From NCBI GenBank assembly GCA_014084085.1, contig NPFB01000025.1:85093-149092 (forward strand): a DNA stretch of 64,000 bases, given 5' to 3'. The DNA is from Hondaea fermentalgiana (Eukaryota; Sar; Bigyra; Thraustochytrida; Thraustochytriidae). Made by a program: the position numbers and the translations under genes. Under the pieces are notes generated by a model. The model did not search any database and had not been told where the DNA came from. It saw nothing but the letters and a program-made list of their open reading frames with translations. Of this stretch, positions 48,098 through 59,113 are shown piece after piece; position 1 is the stretch's first letter, and every line of letters starts with the position of its first letter.

Positions 48098-48944
48098 GGT
48101 GTTTCTTGCTCGGCACCTGCCTGCAAGCTACCGCACCAAGTAGAACCTACGCGCCACGCGTGAACCCGGCTTCGATCTACGCGACCCAGAACGCTGCTCT
48201 GCTCTGCTCTGCTCTACTTTCTGTTTTGCTTTGCCCTGTGCGCTTTCGGTGTGCTTTTTGTGGCTTGCTTGCTTTTCGAGACGCTTGTCGGTCCAGTGAC
48301 CGCGGCCTCGAAAGCTTCCTCAGTCTCCGTCTCGCGTCTGCCCCGCTTCTCGGCGCGAGTCTCTCCCGCGTGCGCGCCTCCCTCCGCGTTCCGCGTCTGC
48401 ATCCTCTGCTGCCGCGACTCCGCGTCCTCGCCGCCCACGCAGCGCAAGCGTCCGCGCGCGGCCCAATCGCAATCACCGAAGCAACATCTCAAAGCAAGCA
48501 GAGTTTATATGAAAAAAAAACCGCCGTTTCGGGCTTCCCGCCGTTGAAGCAGTTTCGTAACGACTCATACGAGTACTACGCGGGCGAGGACGGACAGGCG
48601 CGAAACGGCTCCTGCGAGGGCGGTTGGGCATAACCGTCGCAACGAACGAAGTCTTCCACGCTGGCTGCCGCGAAAGAAGAAGAAAGAGGAGGAGAAGAGG
48701 GAGAAAGAAGGAGAAGACACGGCGGGAGACGGAGACGGAGACGGCGTCGGTCTGCGCGGGGCCGCGCCGCTGGCCGCGCCAGACCTCGAAACCCCGAGGC
48801 TATTTAATTGACCCTTTGCGCAGCGGCCAGGGCAGAGGACGGCCGACGTCTCTCCCGCGGCGGACGCGAAGGCAAGCGTTGAGGCGGACGCAGAGACGTG
48901 GAAACGTAGACGCAGACGCGCGGGAGAGAGCCCTCGAGAGCAAG
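48098..48944. promoter_or_regulatory. Divergent intergenic region 2OG oxygenase / Sec66-like gene
   Basis: About 850 bases between divergent starts. It contains GCTCT repeats near 48190-48215, an A-run at about 48513 and a purine-rich GAAGAA tract at 48675-48735. No gene is called. Confidence 0.35.
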
Positions 48945-49640
48945 ATGGCTTCCGAAGGCGGCCCAACCGGCGAGGAGGAGTCACAGGTGCCGCCCGTGGA
49001 AGAGGTCCTGACTGCGCAGCAGGCCCTCGTGTTGGTGGTCGTGCTGCTGCTCACGGCGCTATTCTACGCGTACAGATGGTACCGACGGGGCGCCAACGAT
49101 CGCGCCGCTAACGCCTTCATGGACTATGACTTTGAACTCCCCAAGGAAAAGCACATGTTCATGGAGATTTACAAGCAAAAGCCAGAAAACAAGCGCGAGA
49201 ACGCAGCCAAACTTCAGGAATGGAGAAAGGCTCTCATGCAGGTCCACTTTAAGCGAGTCTTGGGCGTGATTTCTCTTCACGAGAAGGTCATGGCCGATTA
49301 CAGGACGCAAACCGCCCTGTACAAGCGCGGAGTCGCCGTGTCCATGCTGCCTCAGGTCGAAGCCGCAAAGAAACTGGTGGAACGCGAGGTGCAGGAATGC
49401 GGCGGTATCGCCAACAATCTCCAAGAAGGCTGGGGGCGAACAATCTTTCAGGAGGCATACCAGATGAAGGAGAAGCTAGATGCCAACGAAGCAGCAAAGC
49501 GTGCCAAGGAGGACCAAGACGCTCGCGAGAAACGTGAAGCTGAGCTCTTGAGGCAAGCCAAGGAACTCCAGGAAAAGGAAGAGGAGATGCTGCGCAAGCG
49601 GGCCGAGGAGGATCTTCTTGGTTCGAAAGAGGCAAATTGA
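48945..49640 (+). CDS. SEC66: Sec66/Sec71-like subunit of the ER post-translational translocon
   Basis: A 231-residue protein with one N-terminal membrane helix (about 24-43) and a soluble helical domain. The segment VHFKRVLGVISLHEKVMADY, then ALYKRGVAVSMLPQVEAAKKL, then IANNLQEGWGRTIFQEAYQM follows the Sec66 pattern, in which a LLkRG...W....aE element leads to GWg..IFQ.A. Sec66 (yeast Sec71) joins Sec62/63/72 at the Sec61 channel for post-translational import and is absent from animals. A Lys/Glu-rich coiled coil ends the protein. The ATG at 48945 places the helix at the expected distance. It is convergent with the polyQ/Tudor gene. Confidence 0.75.
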   Translation: MASEGGPTGEEESQVPPVEEVLTAQQALVLVVVLLLTALFYAYRWYRRGANDRAANAFMDYDFELPKEKHMFMEIYKQKPENKRENAAKLQEWRKALMQVHFKRVLGVISLHEKVMADYRTQTALYKRGVAVSMLPQVEAAKKLVEREVQECGGIANNLQEGWGRTIFQEAYQMKEKLDANEAAKRAKEDQDAREKREAELLRQAKELQEKEEEMLRKRAEEDLLGSKEAN

Positions 49641-50178
49641 TGGTACGGTATTCATTCATTCTTTCTTTCCTTTATTTCTTCTTTTTCTTTGTTTGTTGAC
49701 CGGAACTTGTGGAGGTTCTTTTTTCCCAAGTGAAACCAACCAACAAACAAACCAACAAACAAGCAAACAAACAATTGGCGAGTCAAAAAAGTACAGAAAG
49801 AGAAAACCACGACGTTTTTCGTTAGAAGAGCAAAGTCGGCAGGTATCAGAAATCAGCAAAAGGCCGACCTATTGCGATCGGGGATGAAAGGAAACAAGCC
49901 GATTTACTCGAAATGTTAAAAGTGCAACATCAATTCTTACACAATATAATTTTTTACCTTCCTACGCGTAGTTTGATTCTCCTTGTGCAAACGCCCAGCC
50001 AGACTAGTCTCTATATGGACGAACCTCAAAAACCCGAGCATGATGTCTGCTTCTTTTCAACAATACACAGTCACATACACAGATTCTTTAGAAACAAAAG
50101 AAAAACATACACGTGTCAGCAAATGATTTTCAGCAGGTTTCCGTTTCTTTCAGACAAAGCCACCACTGTATCGCCGTC
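49641..50178. other. Convergent spacer Sec66-like / polyQ-Tudor gene
   Basis: About 540 bases, AT-richer than average, with a (CAAA)n/(CCAA) array at 49735-49775. It should hold both 3' ends; no gene is seen. Confidence 0.4.
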
Positions 50179-53100
50179 TCAGCGCGTTTTCCGCTTCTTG
50201 GTGGTGCCTCCTTTCTTTGCAGATCCGGCGCCACGGGCGCGCGCACCCTTTCCTTCAACCCAAATTATCTTTTCCTTTTCGAAAGCGAGCCATTCAACAT
50301 CGCCATCGTCATAGCTCACTCGATATTCATTGAGAGAACCATTGTACTCCTTGACGGTGCCAATAAAATATTCCTTCTCGAGAGGCCAAAGCACCTTGAG
50401 ACGACGCCCGATGGCCGCTTTGCCAAATGGGATTTTGGCTTTTGTCGCGGCCTTTTGCGCCTCCTCGGCAAACTCAGCTTCCTCTTGGCACGATCGCTTT
50501 GACCTGCGCATCGCGATAGACCTCTGTTTAGCCTGTGTGCGCGTCTCGCGAGATTCGGAACCCACGCTTCGCGCCGAGGCCGCCGATGATGGCCGCCGCG
50601 CGCTTCGCGACGGGGTAGCAACAGTGCCTTTCGACTTTTGTTGATGCAGGGACCTGGACGAGGGCGTTCGAATTGGCGGCGGAGGCGAGACCACGCGCTG
50701 GCCACGCCGTGGGGTACGCGCAGCAGAGGGGGCGGCGGGTGTCGCTGGCGCGACCTCGCGCTTCGACGCTGCTGTCTTTCGACCCGCCTCGCTCTCTGAT
50801 TTTACGCCCTTGGTTGCAGAAACGCTCCTCGCTCGTGTTGCACCAGCAGCATCAGCAACTGCAGACTTGGCCTGGATTGAAGATGCCGAAGAGTCCATCG
50901 ATTCTTTGCGTGGGATTCGCGGATGGGCTTTAAAGGGATCGACGTCGCCGCCCATGAGTTTCTCAAGCTCCGTCTTGCGGCGACGCTTCGATGCGCTTCC
51001 CCGAGTCCCCGCGACGGAAGTTCCTGTGGATTCGAAATCCGCATCAGCCGCGCTCACAGACGCTGCGTCCTGATTCGGGGTCTCCTCGACAGATTCTGAG
51101 TGAGAGCGTTTGTCTTGACCAACACGGCCTTCGCGCGAAGACACGGCGGACGTCGCCTTGGTACCCTTGCCATTTGCCAAACTTGTGCCGTTCTCCGAAC
51201 TATCTTGCGTCCCATCGGTGGGGCTTGGCTCTCGCTCGTCTTTGGGCTCGGTGCCTGATGAGGAGGCCTCGCGACCAACTTCTGGCAAAGCCTTTGGCGA
51301 CGCCACCTCGTTCCCGTCTGCCTCTGCCTCTGCATCGTTCTCGTCCTGCGCTTTGACTGCCTTGGGGCCTGCGCGGCCTCGGCGTCCCTTTGCTTTGTGA
51401 ACCTTAATCTCTTTGTCCTCCTCTTTGACGGCCTTCTTCATTTTGTCTTCGTCAACCAGAGATGATTCCTCGTTTTCTTCGTTGGTGCTTTCATCGGCAT
51501 GTTCTTCCTCGTCATCCTCTGCAGAAGCAGACGAGGATGCATTGGCACGAGCGACTCGCGCAGCTGCTAAAGCAGCTTCCTTTTCCGCTCGAGCTTGGCG
51601 TTTTGCTCGAGCGCGCAAGCGTGCTTTTTCACGTCTGCTTTCGGCGACCACCTCGGGAATGAGATAGTTGCAAAGAATGTCTGCGACAGCGTCTTCCTCC
51701 TCGTCGAGCAGCCGCCAATGAAAAGAGTCTTCTTCGTCGGGAGAGAGCGCGGTTCCGTTTTCTCTAAACTTCATTTCCTCCGATACGCCAGTGTTCTCGT
51801 AGCGAACGACAGAAAGCTCGAGTCGAGCCTTGAAACTGGTGCACTTAGCAGGATACCATTGGCCTTCCCATTGAACGCGAACGCGCTTGCCCACAATGCG
51901 ACGTGGTGTCCATTCTCCAACGTCTTCGGTGGTGTTGTCGCTCGCGGCGTCTTGCGCCACGGTCGTCTTGGGTTTCTTGGGCTTGAGAGCAGGCGATCGC
52001 GTCGCGGCGGCGCGGGGTCGCCTTCTCGAAGTTTGCTCATCCTCGCTGGTTTCCTGCGCCTTTGCAATTTCGTCTTCGTCGCTTTCGCGTTGTTTCCGTT
52101 CGTCTTCTCTTCGAGCCAGGACTTCGTCGACCTGGCAAGCGCGAAAGCCCAAAATGGAGGAAACTCTTTTGACGGGAGGTGGGTCCGATGACGCTGGCGA
52201 CGGGCTATCGCTGGCTTGCGAGCCGGCAGGTTCGGTCTCGCTGAGGTCAGCCATGCCGACGTCAAAGAGGAGGCCGAGACCACAAGGAGACAAGGGTCCC
52301 AATGGGTTCTTTTCGCCCTTGACAACTGCCGTTTTGCGCGGGCGCTTGCTGGCCGTTGCACGCTCGCGTTCGCGTTCGCGTTCGAGCTCGAGGGCGATAC
52401 GAACGGCTTCTTCTTCGCGCTGAAGTCGCTCTTGATCTTGCTTCTCGGCGGCGATGCGTTGCTGGCGAATTTGCTCCTCGAGATAAAGCCTATACTTGCG
52501 TTGCTGTATTTCCTGTTCCTGTTCTTTGAGCAGCTGCTGCTGGCGTTCGAGTTGCTGTTGGCGCTCTCGGAGTTGTGCCTGTAGGCCTTGGTCAGCGCGC
52601 AGCTTTTGCAGGTGCTCCGCGATGGCCGCAACCGGGTCTGAGGCGTTGTTGGCGACGGCACGGAGGCCTGGCGCCTGCTCGAACATGACGTCGAGATTCT
52701 GTTTGGTAAGCATCTGAGTCTGTTGTTGGCGCTGCTGCATCTCCTGGAGACGTTGCATTTGTTGGAGCTGTTCTGAGGAAAGCCCGATGCCCAAGGAAGA
52801 GAGGATGCTTTGACTAACCATTTGCTGTTTGAGCGAAGCCACCATGGAGCGGAGCTGTGTCGCCATGACGCCAACGAGCTCTTCGGTGACGAGAGCTCGC
52901 GTGCGCGAGAACTGTGCGTCGAAGATGCTTCGTCCGTATGCCTCCGCTTCGAGCGCGGAGTGTCCGTTTGATTGCCAGAGCTGCGCGGCCTGCGTGGAGA
53001 GCATGAGGGCCCCGATGCGGAGGTTTTTCTGGGCGTTAAAGAAGAGAACCGCCTGTTCGCGCGAGAGCAGTTTGAAGGCGTACTGGGTGACGGCGTCGCC

Positions 53101-53287
53101 GGATCGTTGCAGGGCTGTGGCCAGGTCTGCGTCTTGCGCCTCGGCGAAGAGCGACAGGAGTCGGGCGGCCAGCTCTCTGGCCACCTTTTCGCAGTCTTCG
53201 TCTGTCATGGAGGCGTCCAGGAGGCCGTCGGACATTTGTGTCTGCTGCATGCGGAGCATCTGCTGCTGCTGCTGCTGCAAGAGTGCC

Positions 53288-53326
<39 letters not shown>

Positions 53327-53484
53327 GTCTGCGCCTGCTGCGTCTGCGCCAGGGACGAGAGTGGCGGCGGCGGCTGCTGCCGCTGCTGCTCTGGCTCGCC
53401 GACCCGCTTCTTCCGTTTCTTGGCCGGCGACCGCTTCCGCTTCGCGCCCCCCTGCTGCTGTTGCTGCTGCTGCTGTTGTTGTTT

Positions 53485-53517
<33 letters not shown>

Positions 53518-53628
53518 CTGCTGCTGTCGCGCGCCCTGCTCGCGCTCCTTACCGCCTTCCGCGCGCGCCCTCGCGTCGTCGCCGTCGCCCTTGTTCTTGT
53601 TGTGCACGGCGGGCGCCAGGCCCGCCAT
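50179..53628 (-). CDS. PolyQ, coiled-coil nuclear protein with two Tudor-like domains
   Basis: About 1149 residues from the ATG at 53628, which directly abuts an assembly gap, so the N-terminus is uncertain. The first 130 residues are low complexity with long glutamine runs and a basic cluster (RKRSPAKKRKKR), a likely nuclear signal. Helical and Gln-rich coiled coil follows to about 440. Two beta-barrel-like segments resemble Tudor/PWWP/Agenet folds: about 565-635 (GKRVRVQWEGQWYPAKC) and 1063-1125 (IGRRLKVLWPLEKEYFIGTV then YRVSYDDGDVEWL). The region between is acidic and Ser-rich. Such barrels usually bind methylated histone or DNA-repair partners. No catalytic domain is visible; the protein is probably a chromatin reader. 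No orthologue is named. Confidence 0.65.
53262..53525 (-). repeat. CTG/CAG arrays coding polyglutamine
   Basis: Two runs of CTG (CAG on the coding strand) near 53263-53330 and 53451-53525 encode glutamine stretches at the N-terminus of the polyQ/Tudor protein. Confidence 0.9.
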
Positions 53629-53630
53629 GT

Positions 53631-53730
53631 NNNNNNNNNNNNNNNNNNNNNNNNNNNNNNNNNNNNNNNNNNNNNNNNNNNNNNNNNNNNNNNNNNNNNN
53701 NNNNNNNNNNNNNNNNNNNNNNNNNNNNNN
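53631..53730. other. Assembly gap of 100 N
   Basis: Exactly 100 N, the usual placeholder for a gap of unknown length, placed between the start of the polyQ/Tudor gene and a CTTT array. Reading frames that cross it are not meaningful. Confidence 0.98.
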
Positions 53731-53732
53731 TT

Positions 53733-53780
<48 letters not shown>
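53731..53780. repeat. (CTTT)n array at the gap edge
   Basis: A tetranucleotide array begins at the gap border and decays into CCTT units. It is the probable cause of the assembly break. Confidence 0.9.
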
Positions 53781-53782
<2 letters not shown>

Positions 53783-54780
53783 TCCCTCCTTCCTTCTTCC
53801 CTCCCTTCTTTCTTCGCGCGATTCGCGCCCGCCCCGACTTCGCCCCGCGTCCGCGGCAGCCCGGGCCCGCCCGCGCGCCTTTGCCTCTTCCCTCCCTGCC
53901 CGCCGAAGAGACGCACTCGAGCCCGCGCGCACCTGGCTTGTGTTTTCTTGGCCGCGCGCGCGCGCAAGGCCGGCCGCCCGGACGGACGCCGCTGCCGCGC
54001 GGAGCAGAGCAGGGGCGGGAGAGGTACGCGCGGCGAGCTTGCTTGACTGCGCGTGGCAGTCGGGCGCGAGTCGATCGCCGCGCTCGCTGGGGCAATCAAA
54101 ATCAGCGCGTCCGCAGGAGAAGGGGTGCGAGGAGGCGCGCTCGCTCCAGCCCGAAGACTGCAGCTCGCCCGCGAGCTCGCTCGCAGGACGGCTGGCGCGA
54201 GGTCAGCACGCTGCAGCGCTCGCGGCGCCGCCGTCCGCGCCTCGCCCCCGTCTCGAGCCGTGGCAGCTGCCTCACGCAGTCTTGACCTCTCGCCCGAGGT
54301 CAGATCTTGCGGCGCCGGTTCGTCGAGTGCAGTGAAAGACCTTCACTCGAGTCCCGGCTTTCCACGATCGACAGTGACAGACAGACAGACAGCCAGACGG
54401 CCAGACAGACAGGGCTGCCAGCTCCTCCAGCGCCCGCGCCTGCCCTGCCTTCGCGCGGCTCCCGCGGCTCCCCGCGCCTCCCTTCGCGCGTCTCTTGCGC
54501 CCCTCGCGCCTCTCGCGCGTGCGTCAGTCAATCGTCCCGCTGCAGCGGCGGCTTGCTCTTCTTGATTGTTGTGTGTATAACACTGGCAAGCACACGTGCC
54601 GCGCGATCTCGCTGCTCTCGCCGCGCCGCGCCTCGCGTCGCCGCACGCTGCGCTCAGCTCTGCTGCGCTCAGCTCTGCTGCGCTCTGCTCTGCTGCACGG
54701 CGGAGAGCTGCTCTGTCGCGGCGGCTGGCCTCGCGTCGCGCGCCTTGACAGCCGTCGTAGGCCCGGCACGTGACGTCTCG

Positions 54781-54784
54781 CTTT

Positions 54785-54820
<36 letters not shown>

Positions 54821-54822
54821 TC
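54781..54822. repeat. (CTTT)n array, second copy
   Basis: A tetranucleotide run of the same unit as the gap-edge array, one kilobase to its right. Confidence 0.9.
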
Positions 54823-54838
54823 GACTTGCGCTCTGACA

Positions 54839-54882
54839 CGCAAGTGCGGAATGCGCCCCGCGCAAGTGCGGAATGCGCCCCG
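54839..54882. repeat. Two perfect 22-base direct repeats
   Basis: The 22-base unit beginning CGCAAGTGCGGAATG occurs twice in tandem at 54839-54860 and 54861-54882 without a mismatch. Confidence 0.85.
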
Positions 54883-55423
54883 CCGGCCCCCGGCGAGCTG
54901 AGCCTCCCCGCCCCAGTACGGTACGGGTACGATACCGCCACCACAGCTGGCGCCGCCGAAGAGTGCGCGAGCGGGGGAAGGCGACGACGACGGACGAATT
55001 TGCAGCGCGACTCGGAGACGCGAGGACCCGGGCCGCGGGCTGAGATGCCGGGAGAGGGCGGGGAGTGGGGGAGCTGAGGGCGAAAGGTGAAAACGTGGAC
55101 AAAGCGAAGGGACAGCGAGCGCGGAGAGACGACCGGGCCGAATGGCTGGCTGGCTGGGTGCCTCGGGGACCCTTCCGGGGACTTCTTGGCGGGCTTTGGG
55201 GACATACATTCATGCGTTTTCACAACGGCACGAGTGTCTGACGACACAGCAAGTCCTGGGGACTCGTGAAAAGAAGCAGACGAGAGTGCCTGCTTAAAAG
55301 CAATACAGTTAGGGTGAACTTTGTTGATATTTATATTTTGAGAAAAGGGTCAGAAAGTAATCAGCATTCCTATTTTCCTTCTCGATTGTAACTTTCACTC
55401 ATTGGGGAGTGATTGATGTTCCA

Positions 55424-57454
55424 TCATCCTTTGCGGAGCAAAGGCTTGAATAAATCCCCTCTATTGCTATTTTCAGGCACGTTCGTGATGGGCACCTTTT
55501 GCTGCAGCCTCGCGCTCACACGCCTCCGAGAACATGCACAAGAAAACCAAGACGCCCAAAGCGACTGTGGACCCGGCCCAAGGCGCGCGAGAATGGCACG
55601 CTGCTGGACCCCTGCGCCAATTCCCAGTTGCTCGAGCATTTCCTCATCGATATGTAAGCACGCGCACTTAGAAACCAGACCGGCGTTAAAGATAATCACG
55701 ATTGCCGAACGCGAGACCTGGTCCTTTTGCAGCAAGACTTTCGACACGCGTGAACCAGAGAGAAATTTTAGAAAATCCACCGCGGCCCTAAATTGGGACT
55801 GGCGCGCCACATCTAGAGCAGTACAGCCTCGCTGGTCCGCGGTCTGCACATCTGCGCCCGCAGACCAACAAGCCTGCACACACTGCAAACGTTGAACCAA
55901 TATTTCCGGAGACGAAGAGCTCTTTCGTTCGCAAGCAAGCCGAAGCGCCGCGTCAAGCTTAAGCTTCTCCTTCTTCTTCTTCTCTGCGCAACCATGCGAA
56001 AGCAAGGCATTCACGATCTCATATCCACCGTGGCTACAAGCATGCATGAGGGCGGTAAAGCCTGTCTGCGACATAATCTCGGGATCTGCACCTCGCTCGA
56101 GCAGGAGATTAACAGTCGCACTGAATTTCAACTGGCACGCGAACATTAGCGCTGTTGAGCCATCCCGCGTTCGAAGGTTAATTTCTGCCCCATGCTTGAG
56201 CAAAGCGTCAACGAGGTCGCAGTCTGCGCTTGCGCTGGCAAGCATCAAGGCGGTCACTCCTTCGTGGTCCTGTACGTTCGGGTTTGCGCCATGTCTTAGC
56301 AAAAGCTTTGCGATGCTGGGGTTTCCGCAGGAGCATGCCAGCATGAGCGCCGTGGCCCCGCTATTTGCACGGACTTGGAGGTCAGCACCAGCCGCAATGA
56401 GCGCCTCGACAAGATTGATTGAGCTTGCTCGGCAGCTCGACAGCATGAGCGGGGTTCTGCCAGTATCGTTCACTGCGCACGGATGCGCGCCCTGCGCCAG
56501 CAACAAATGCGCGATTTCATTTTGCTTCGCCTGGCAGGCTTGCACGAGTGCCATGTCCAGTTGCTGCGCAGAGAGACCGAGCTTGAGGATACGCATGGCA
56601 ATGTCTGTGTGCCCAGAACGAATCACATGTTCCATCGACAACGACGTGCATACGAGATTTCTGTTGTGATTAACGACGAATCGAGCCACGTTTAGGAGAT
56701 TGAATTTAAGCGCGAGCTGGAAAGCATCGAGTCCATCAGCCCGCTTGGCCGTGTAGTCTGCGCCGTATTTGAGCATCAAGTTACAGAGTTGTGGTTTTCG
56801 ATAGCGAATAGCGAGCAAGAGTGCAGTGCTTCCGTCGCGAAACCGCTTTTCCATATCCGCGCCTCGTGCAATGAGCGCAGCTGCGGCTGCTGGATGATTG
56901 TACTGAATTGCAAGCAATAGTGCCGTGTCGCCATTGTTGGCGCGCGATTCGATGCGAATATCGTGCTCGATCATTGTCAGAGCAGCATCTTCGTGCCCGT
57001 TGCGAAGAGCAAACATCAATGGAGTGTATCCCGCCTCGTTTTCGAGGTCAGCAATGCCGCCAAGCGCCATCATACAGTCGATTGCCTGCGGTAGACCTTG
57101 CCACGAACATGCCATGTGTAAGGGGGTGTCCCCGCGTTTGTTGCGCACATTGATCTGCGCCCCGGCCCCAACAAGTGCATTTGCAGTCGCGATGTTGCCA
57201 CGCATACACGCGAGGTGCAGCGCGGTATCGCCAGCTGCATTTCTGGCGCCAACCCTCGCGCCTGAAAGAAGAGCTTTCTCGACCTGTTCCGCCGTGCCCG
57301 CCCTCAAGAGCTCATCCTCGACGCGCTGCGTCATTTCCCACATCTTTCGTGCTGCTCGCAATCTCCGTGCCGCGAGGTCTCCCGCCCAGGCCAGCCAAGC
57401 TTGGCTCCTCTCGCGATCTTCTCCCCAATTCCGCTTTGCTCGCTCGCCGTCCAC
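55424..57454 (-). CDS. Ankyrin-repeat protein
   Basis: A 676-residue protein. After a helical N-terminus of about 55 residues, some 15 ankyrin repeats run to about residue 570, many with the GxTALxxAxxxG consensus (AAGDTALHLACMRGN, RSGHTDIAMRILKLG, SGATALMLACSCGN, DGSTALMFACQLK). A few repeats are degenerate. Residues from about 570 lack repeats and include a cysteine-rich end (FSCACSRRR). No catalytic domain is attached, so it is probably a protein-interaction adaptor. The first ATG at 57454 is used; Met38 is another possible start. It is head-to-head (680 bases) with the VOC gene. Confidence 0.8.
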   Translation of the reverse strand: MDGERAKRNWGEDRERSQAWLAWAGDLAARRLRAARKMWEMTQRVEDELLRAGTAEQVEKALLSGARVGARNAAGDTALHLACMRGNIATANALVGAGAQINVRNKRGDTPLHMACSWQGLPQAIDCMMALGGIADLENEAGYTPLMFALRNGHEDAALTMIEHDIRIESRANNGDTALLLAIQYNHPAAAAALIARGADMEKRFRDGSTALLLAIRYRKPQLCNLMLKYGADYTAKRADGLDAFQLALKFNLLNVARFVVNHNRNLVCTSLSMEHVIRSGHTDIAMRILKLGLSAQQLDMALVQACQAKQNEIAHLLLAQGAHPCAVNDTGRTPLMLSSCRASSINLVEALIAAGADLQVRANSGATALMLACSCGNPSIAKLLLRHGANPNVQDHEGVTALMLASASADCDLVDALLKHGAEINLRTRDGSTALMFACQLKFSATVNLLLERGADPEIMSQTGFTALMHACSHGGYEIVNALLSHGCAEKKKKEKLKLDAALRLACERKSSSSPEILVQRLQCVQACWSAGADVQTADQRGCTALDVARQSQFRAAVDFLKFLSGSRVSKVLLQKDQVSRSAIVIIFNAGLVSKCACLHIDEEMLEQLGIGAGVQQRAILARLGPGPQSLWASWFSCACSRRRVSARLQQKVPITNVPENSNRGDLFKPLLRKG

Positions 57455-58134
57455 CTGGCCAAAAGTCCGTCAAGCGTGAGGCTCCTTCCCTTTCTGTGAC
57501 GAGGAATGCCTGGTGGCTGCCGGTTCTCCGAGTCCGTATCCGGGGACCCCTCCTCAACCCTCGCGTGGTGTACCTTCTCGCGTGCTGGACGGAGAACTCT
57601 GGACGGAGAACCCGAGGTGTGCTCTCTCCTGCTCGCTCGATCGCAGCCGCCTCCAGCTGCGCTTGAGCGAGCACGCCACGAACAACTTGAGCCACTCCAA
57701 AAAGAGGCCTGGCAGAAGACGAACGAAGACGAAGACGAAGATGAAGCCGAAGGAGACAACGTGAGACGTCAATGGCGACAATGATGTTGACGTTGGAGCC
57801 CCCTCGAGCTGGACAAGGAGACGCAGGAGGGCGCCAAGGTCGGGACGACGGAGACGGAGAGGGGGAGGAGCGACTCGGTCCGCCCGACCGCGGCGGAGAC
57901 CAGGGCGATCCAGACGTTGGAGCTGCACGCGCTCGAGGCGCTCCTCCTTTTTACGCAGCAGTATAGTATAGTTCTCAATGGCAAGATGTCGCCTCGAGCG
58001 GCCTGTCCGACGACGACGACAATGACGACGACGAACAGAACCCAAAGCCTGACTTGGCCGGCGAGCAGCAGCTGCAGGCTGCAGAGAGGATCAGGCAAGC
58101 AGACGGGAAAAGGGAGACCTCGATTCTCGCGGCG
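57455..58134. promoter_or_regulatory. Divergent intergenic region ankyrin / VOC gene
   Basis: About 680 bases between the starts of two divergent genes. An AGACGAACGAAGACGAAG-type tract lies at about 57716-57740. A possible alternative VOC start at 58054 falls inside. No separate gene is called. Confidence 0.35.
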
Positions 58135-58950
58135 ATGGCGAATCTAGTGGCACTCGTGAGCGGAGACGCTCCCGCGGCATGGCAGCGCGCGGGCTTCGCG
58201 CTCAGCCGAGCGCCCGTGCCGAGCTTCCTCGCCAAGTACGGGTGCTCGGCCTGGCTCAACTTGCCGACGCAGAATAGACGGCTTGCGGTAGGTCTTGGCG
58301 CGGAAAGCACGGAACACATTAAATCCGGCATCTCCGCGTGGGTATGGGCAGGGCTCAAGGACAAGAGCCCTCAGGCTGTAGGCGACTTTGCTTCTCTCGC
58401 CATCTCGGATGCCGAAGCCGAGGCAGCCTTCGAGAGCGATGTCAATGCTGGCTCGCGCGATGATGAACACCCGAACGGCATTGTCAATATCGATCAAGTC
58501 GTCTTGAGGACGCTCGACATGGACAGCTCGCTCGAGTCCTTCGAGGCGGCCGGCCTCAAGCTCTTGCGCAAGCGCGACGACTTGTATCCCGGCACGACGC
58601 AGGCGTTCATCAGGCCTTGCGACGATGTTATTCTCGAGATTGTATCGGTATCTCCTGAATTGCGCAAGAAGCAGGCCAAGATGACCAATCAAATGGTTGC
58701 CTTTAACGAAACCGAGAATAGCATTTGGGGCCTTACCTACGTTGTCAAGGACATTGAGGCCGCCGCAGAGATGTTCAGCCCTAACATTAGCAAGGTCAAC
58801 AACGCAAAACAGCCTGGACGCAAAATCGCGACCTTGCGCACCGAGCAGCTCGGCCTGCGCGCGGCCATTGCGATCATGTCTGCTCACGTCAAGTTGCCTC
58901 CTGGACAGGACGCTGCTGTGCCCTCTTCGCCGCCTTCGGCCAAGCTCTAA
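58135..58950 (+). CDS. Glyoxalase/VOC-superfamily-like protein
   Basis: A 271-residue protein with three weak VOC-type half-modules: NLVALVSGDAPAAWQRAGFAL at the start, DQVVLRTLDMDSSLESFEAAG in the middle followed by IRPCDDVILEIVSV, and WGLTYVVKDIEAAAEMFS near the end. The strand-helix spacing and the closing DxILEI element are typical of glyoxalase-like proteins. Several expected metal ligands are not obvious, so an inactive or divergent member is possible. The ATG at 58054 would add 27 residues with no family match; 58135 places the first strand at the N-terminus. It is convergent with the channel gene (163 bases). Confidence 0.65.
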   Translation: MANLVALVSGDAPAAWQRAGFALSRAPVPSFLAKYGCSAWLNLPTQNRRLAVGLGAESTEHIKSGISAWVWAGLKDKSPQAVGDFASLAISDAEAEAAFESDVNAGSRDDEHPNGIVNIDQVVLRTLDMDSSLESFEAAGLKLLRKRDDLYPGTTQAFIRPCDDVILEIVSVSPELRKKQAKMTNQMVAFNETENSIWGLTYVVKDIEAAAEMFSPNISKVNNAKQPGRKIATLRTEQLGLRAAIAIMSAHVKLPPGQDAAVPSSPPSAKL

Positions 58951-59113
58951 GAACCTAATAATTCTTCCACATGAAACAAATTTTGGCCCCTCGACAAGGA
59001 GGATTGCTTTACGCGAAAGCGTGAACACTTCCAAATTCTGAAACAAAGTTGTCGTGGCGTCTTTCACAAAGCTCATGAAACACAATTTACTTCTTTTCTT
59101 TGTCCGCATGAAA

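Larger units (their letters stand above)
53781..55423. other. Intergenic region with microsatellites
   Basis: About 1.6 kb, GC-rich at the left and AT-richer after 55260. It has a second CTTT array (54781-54822), a 22-base direct repeat (54839-54882) and CTCTGCTGCG-type arrays (about 54655-54705). Frames in it are compositionally biased. It should hold the promoter of the polyQ/Tudor gene and the 3' end of the ankyrin gene. Confidence 0.4.

Noticed and set aside
52829..54335. Long plus-strand frames across the N gap
   Set aside because: They cross unknown bases and translate CTG repeats antisense to the polyQ gene.
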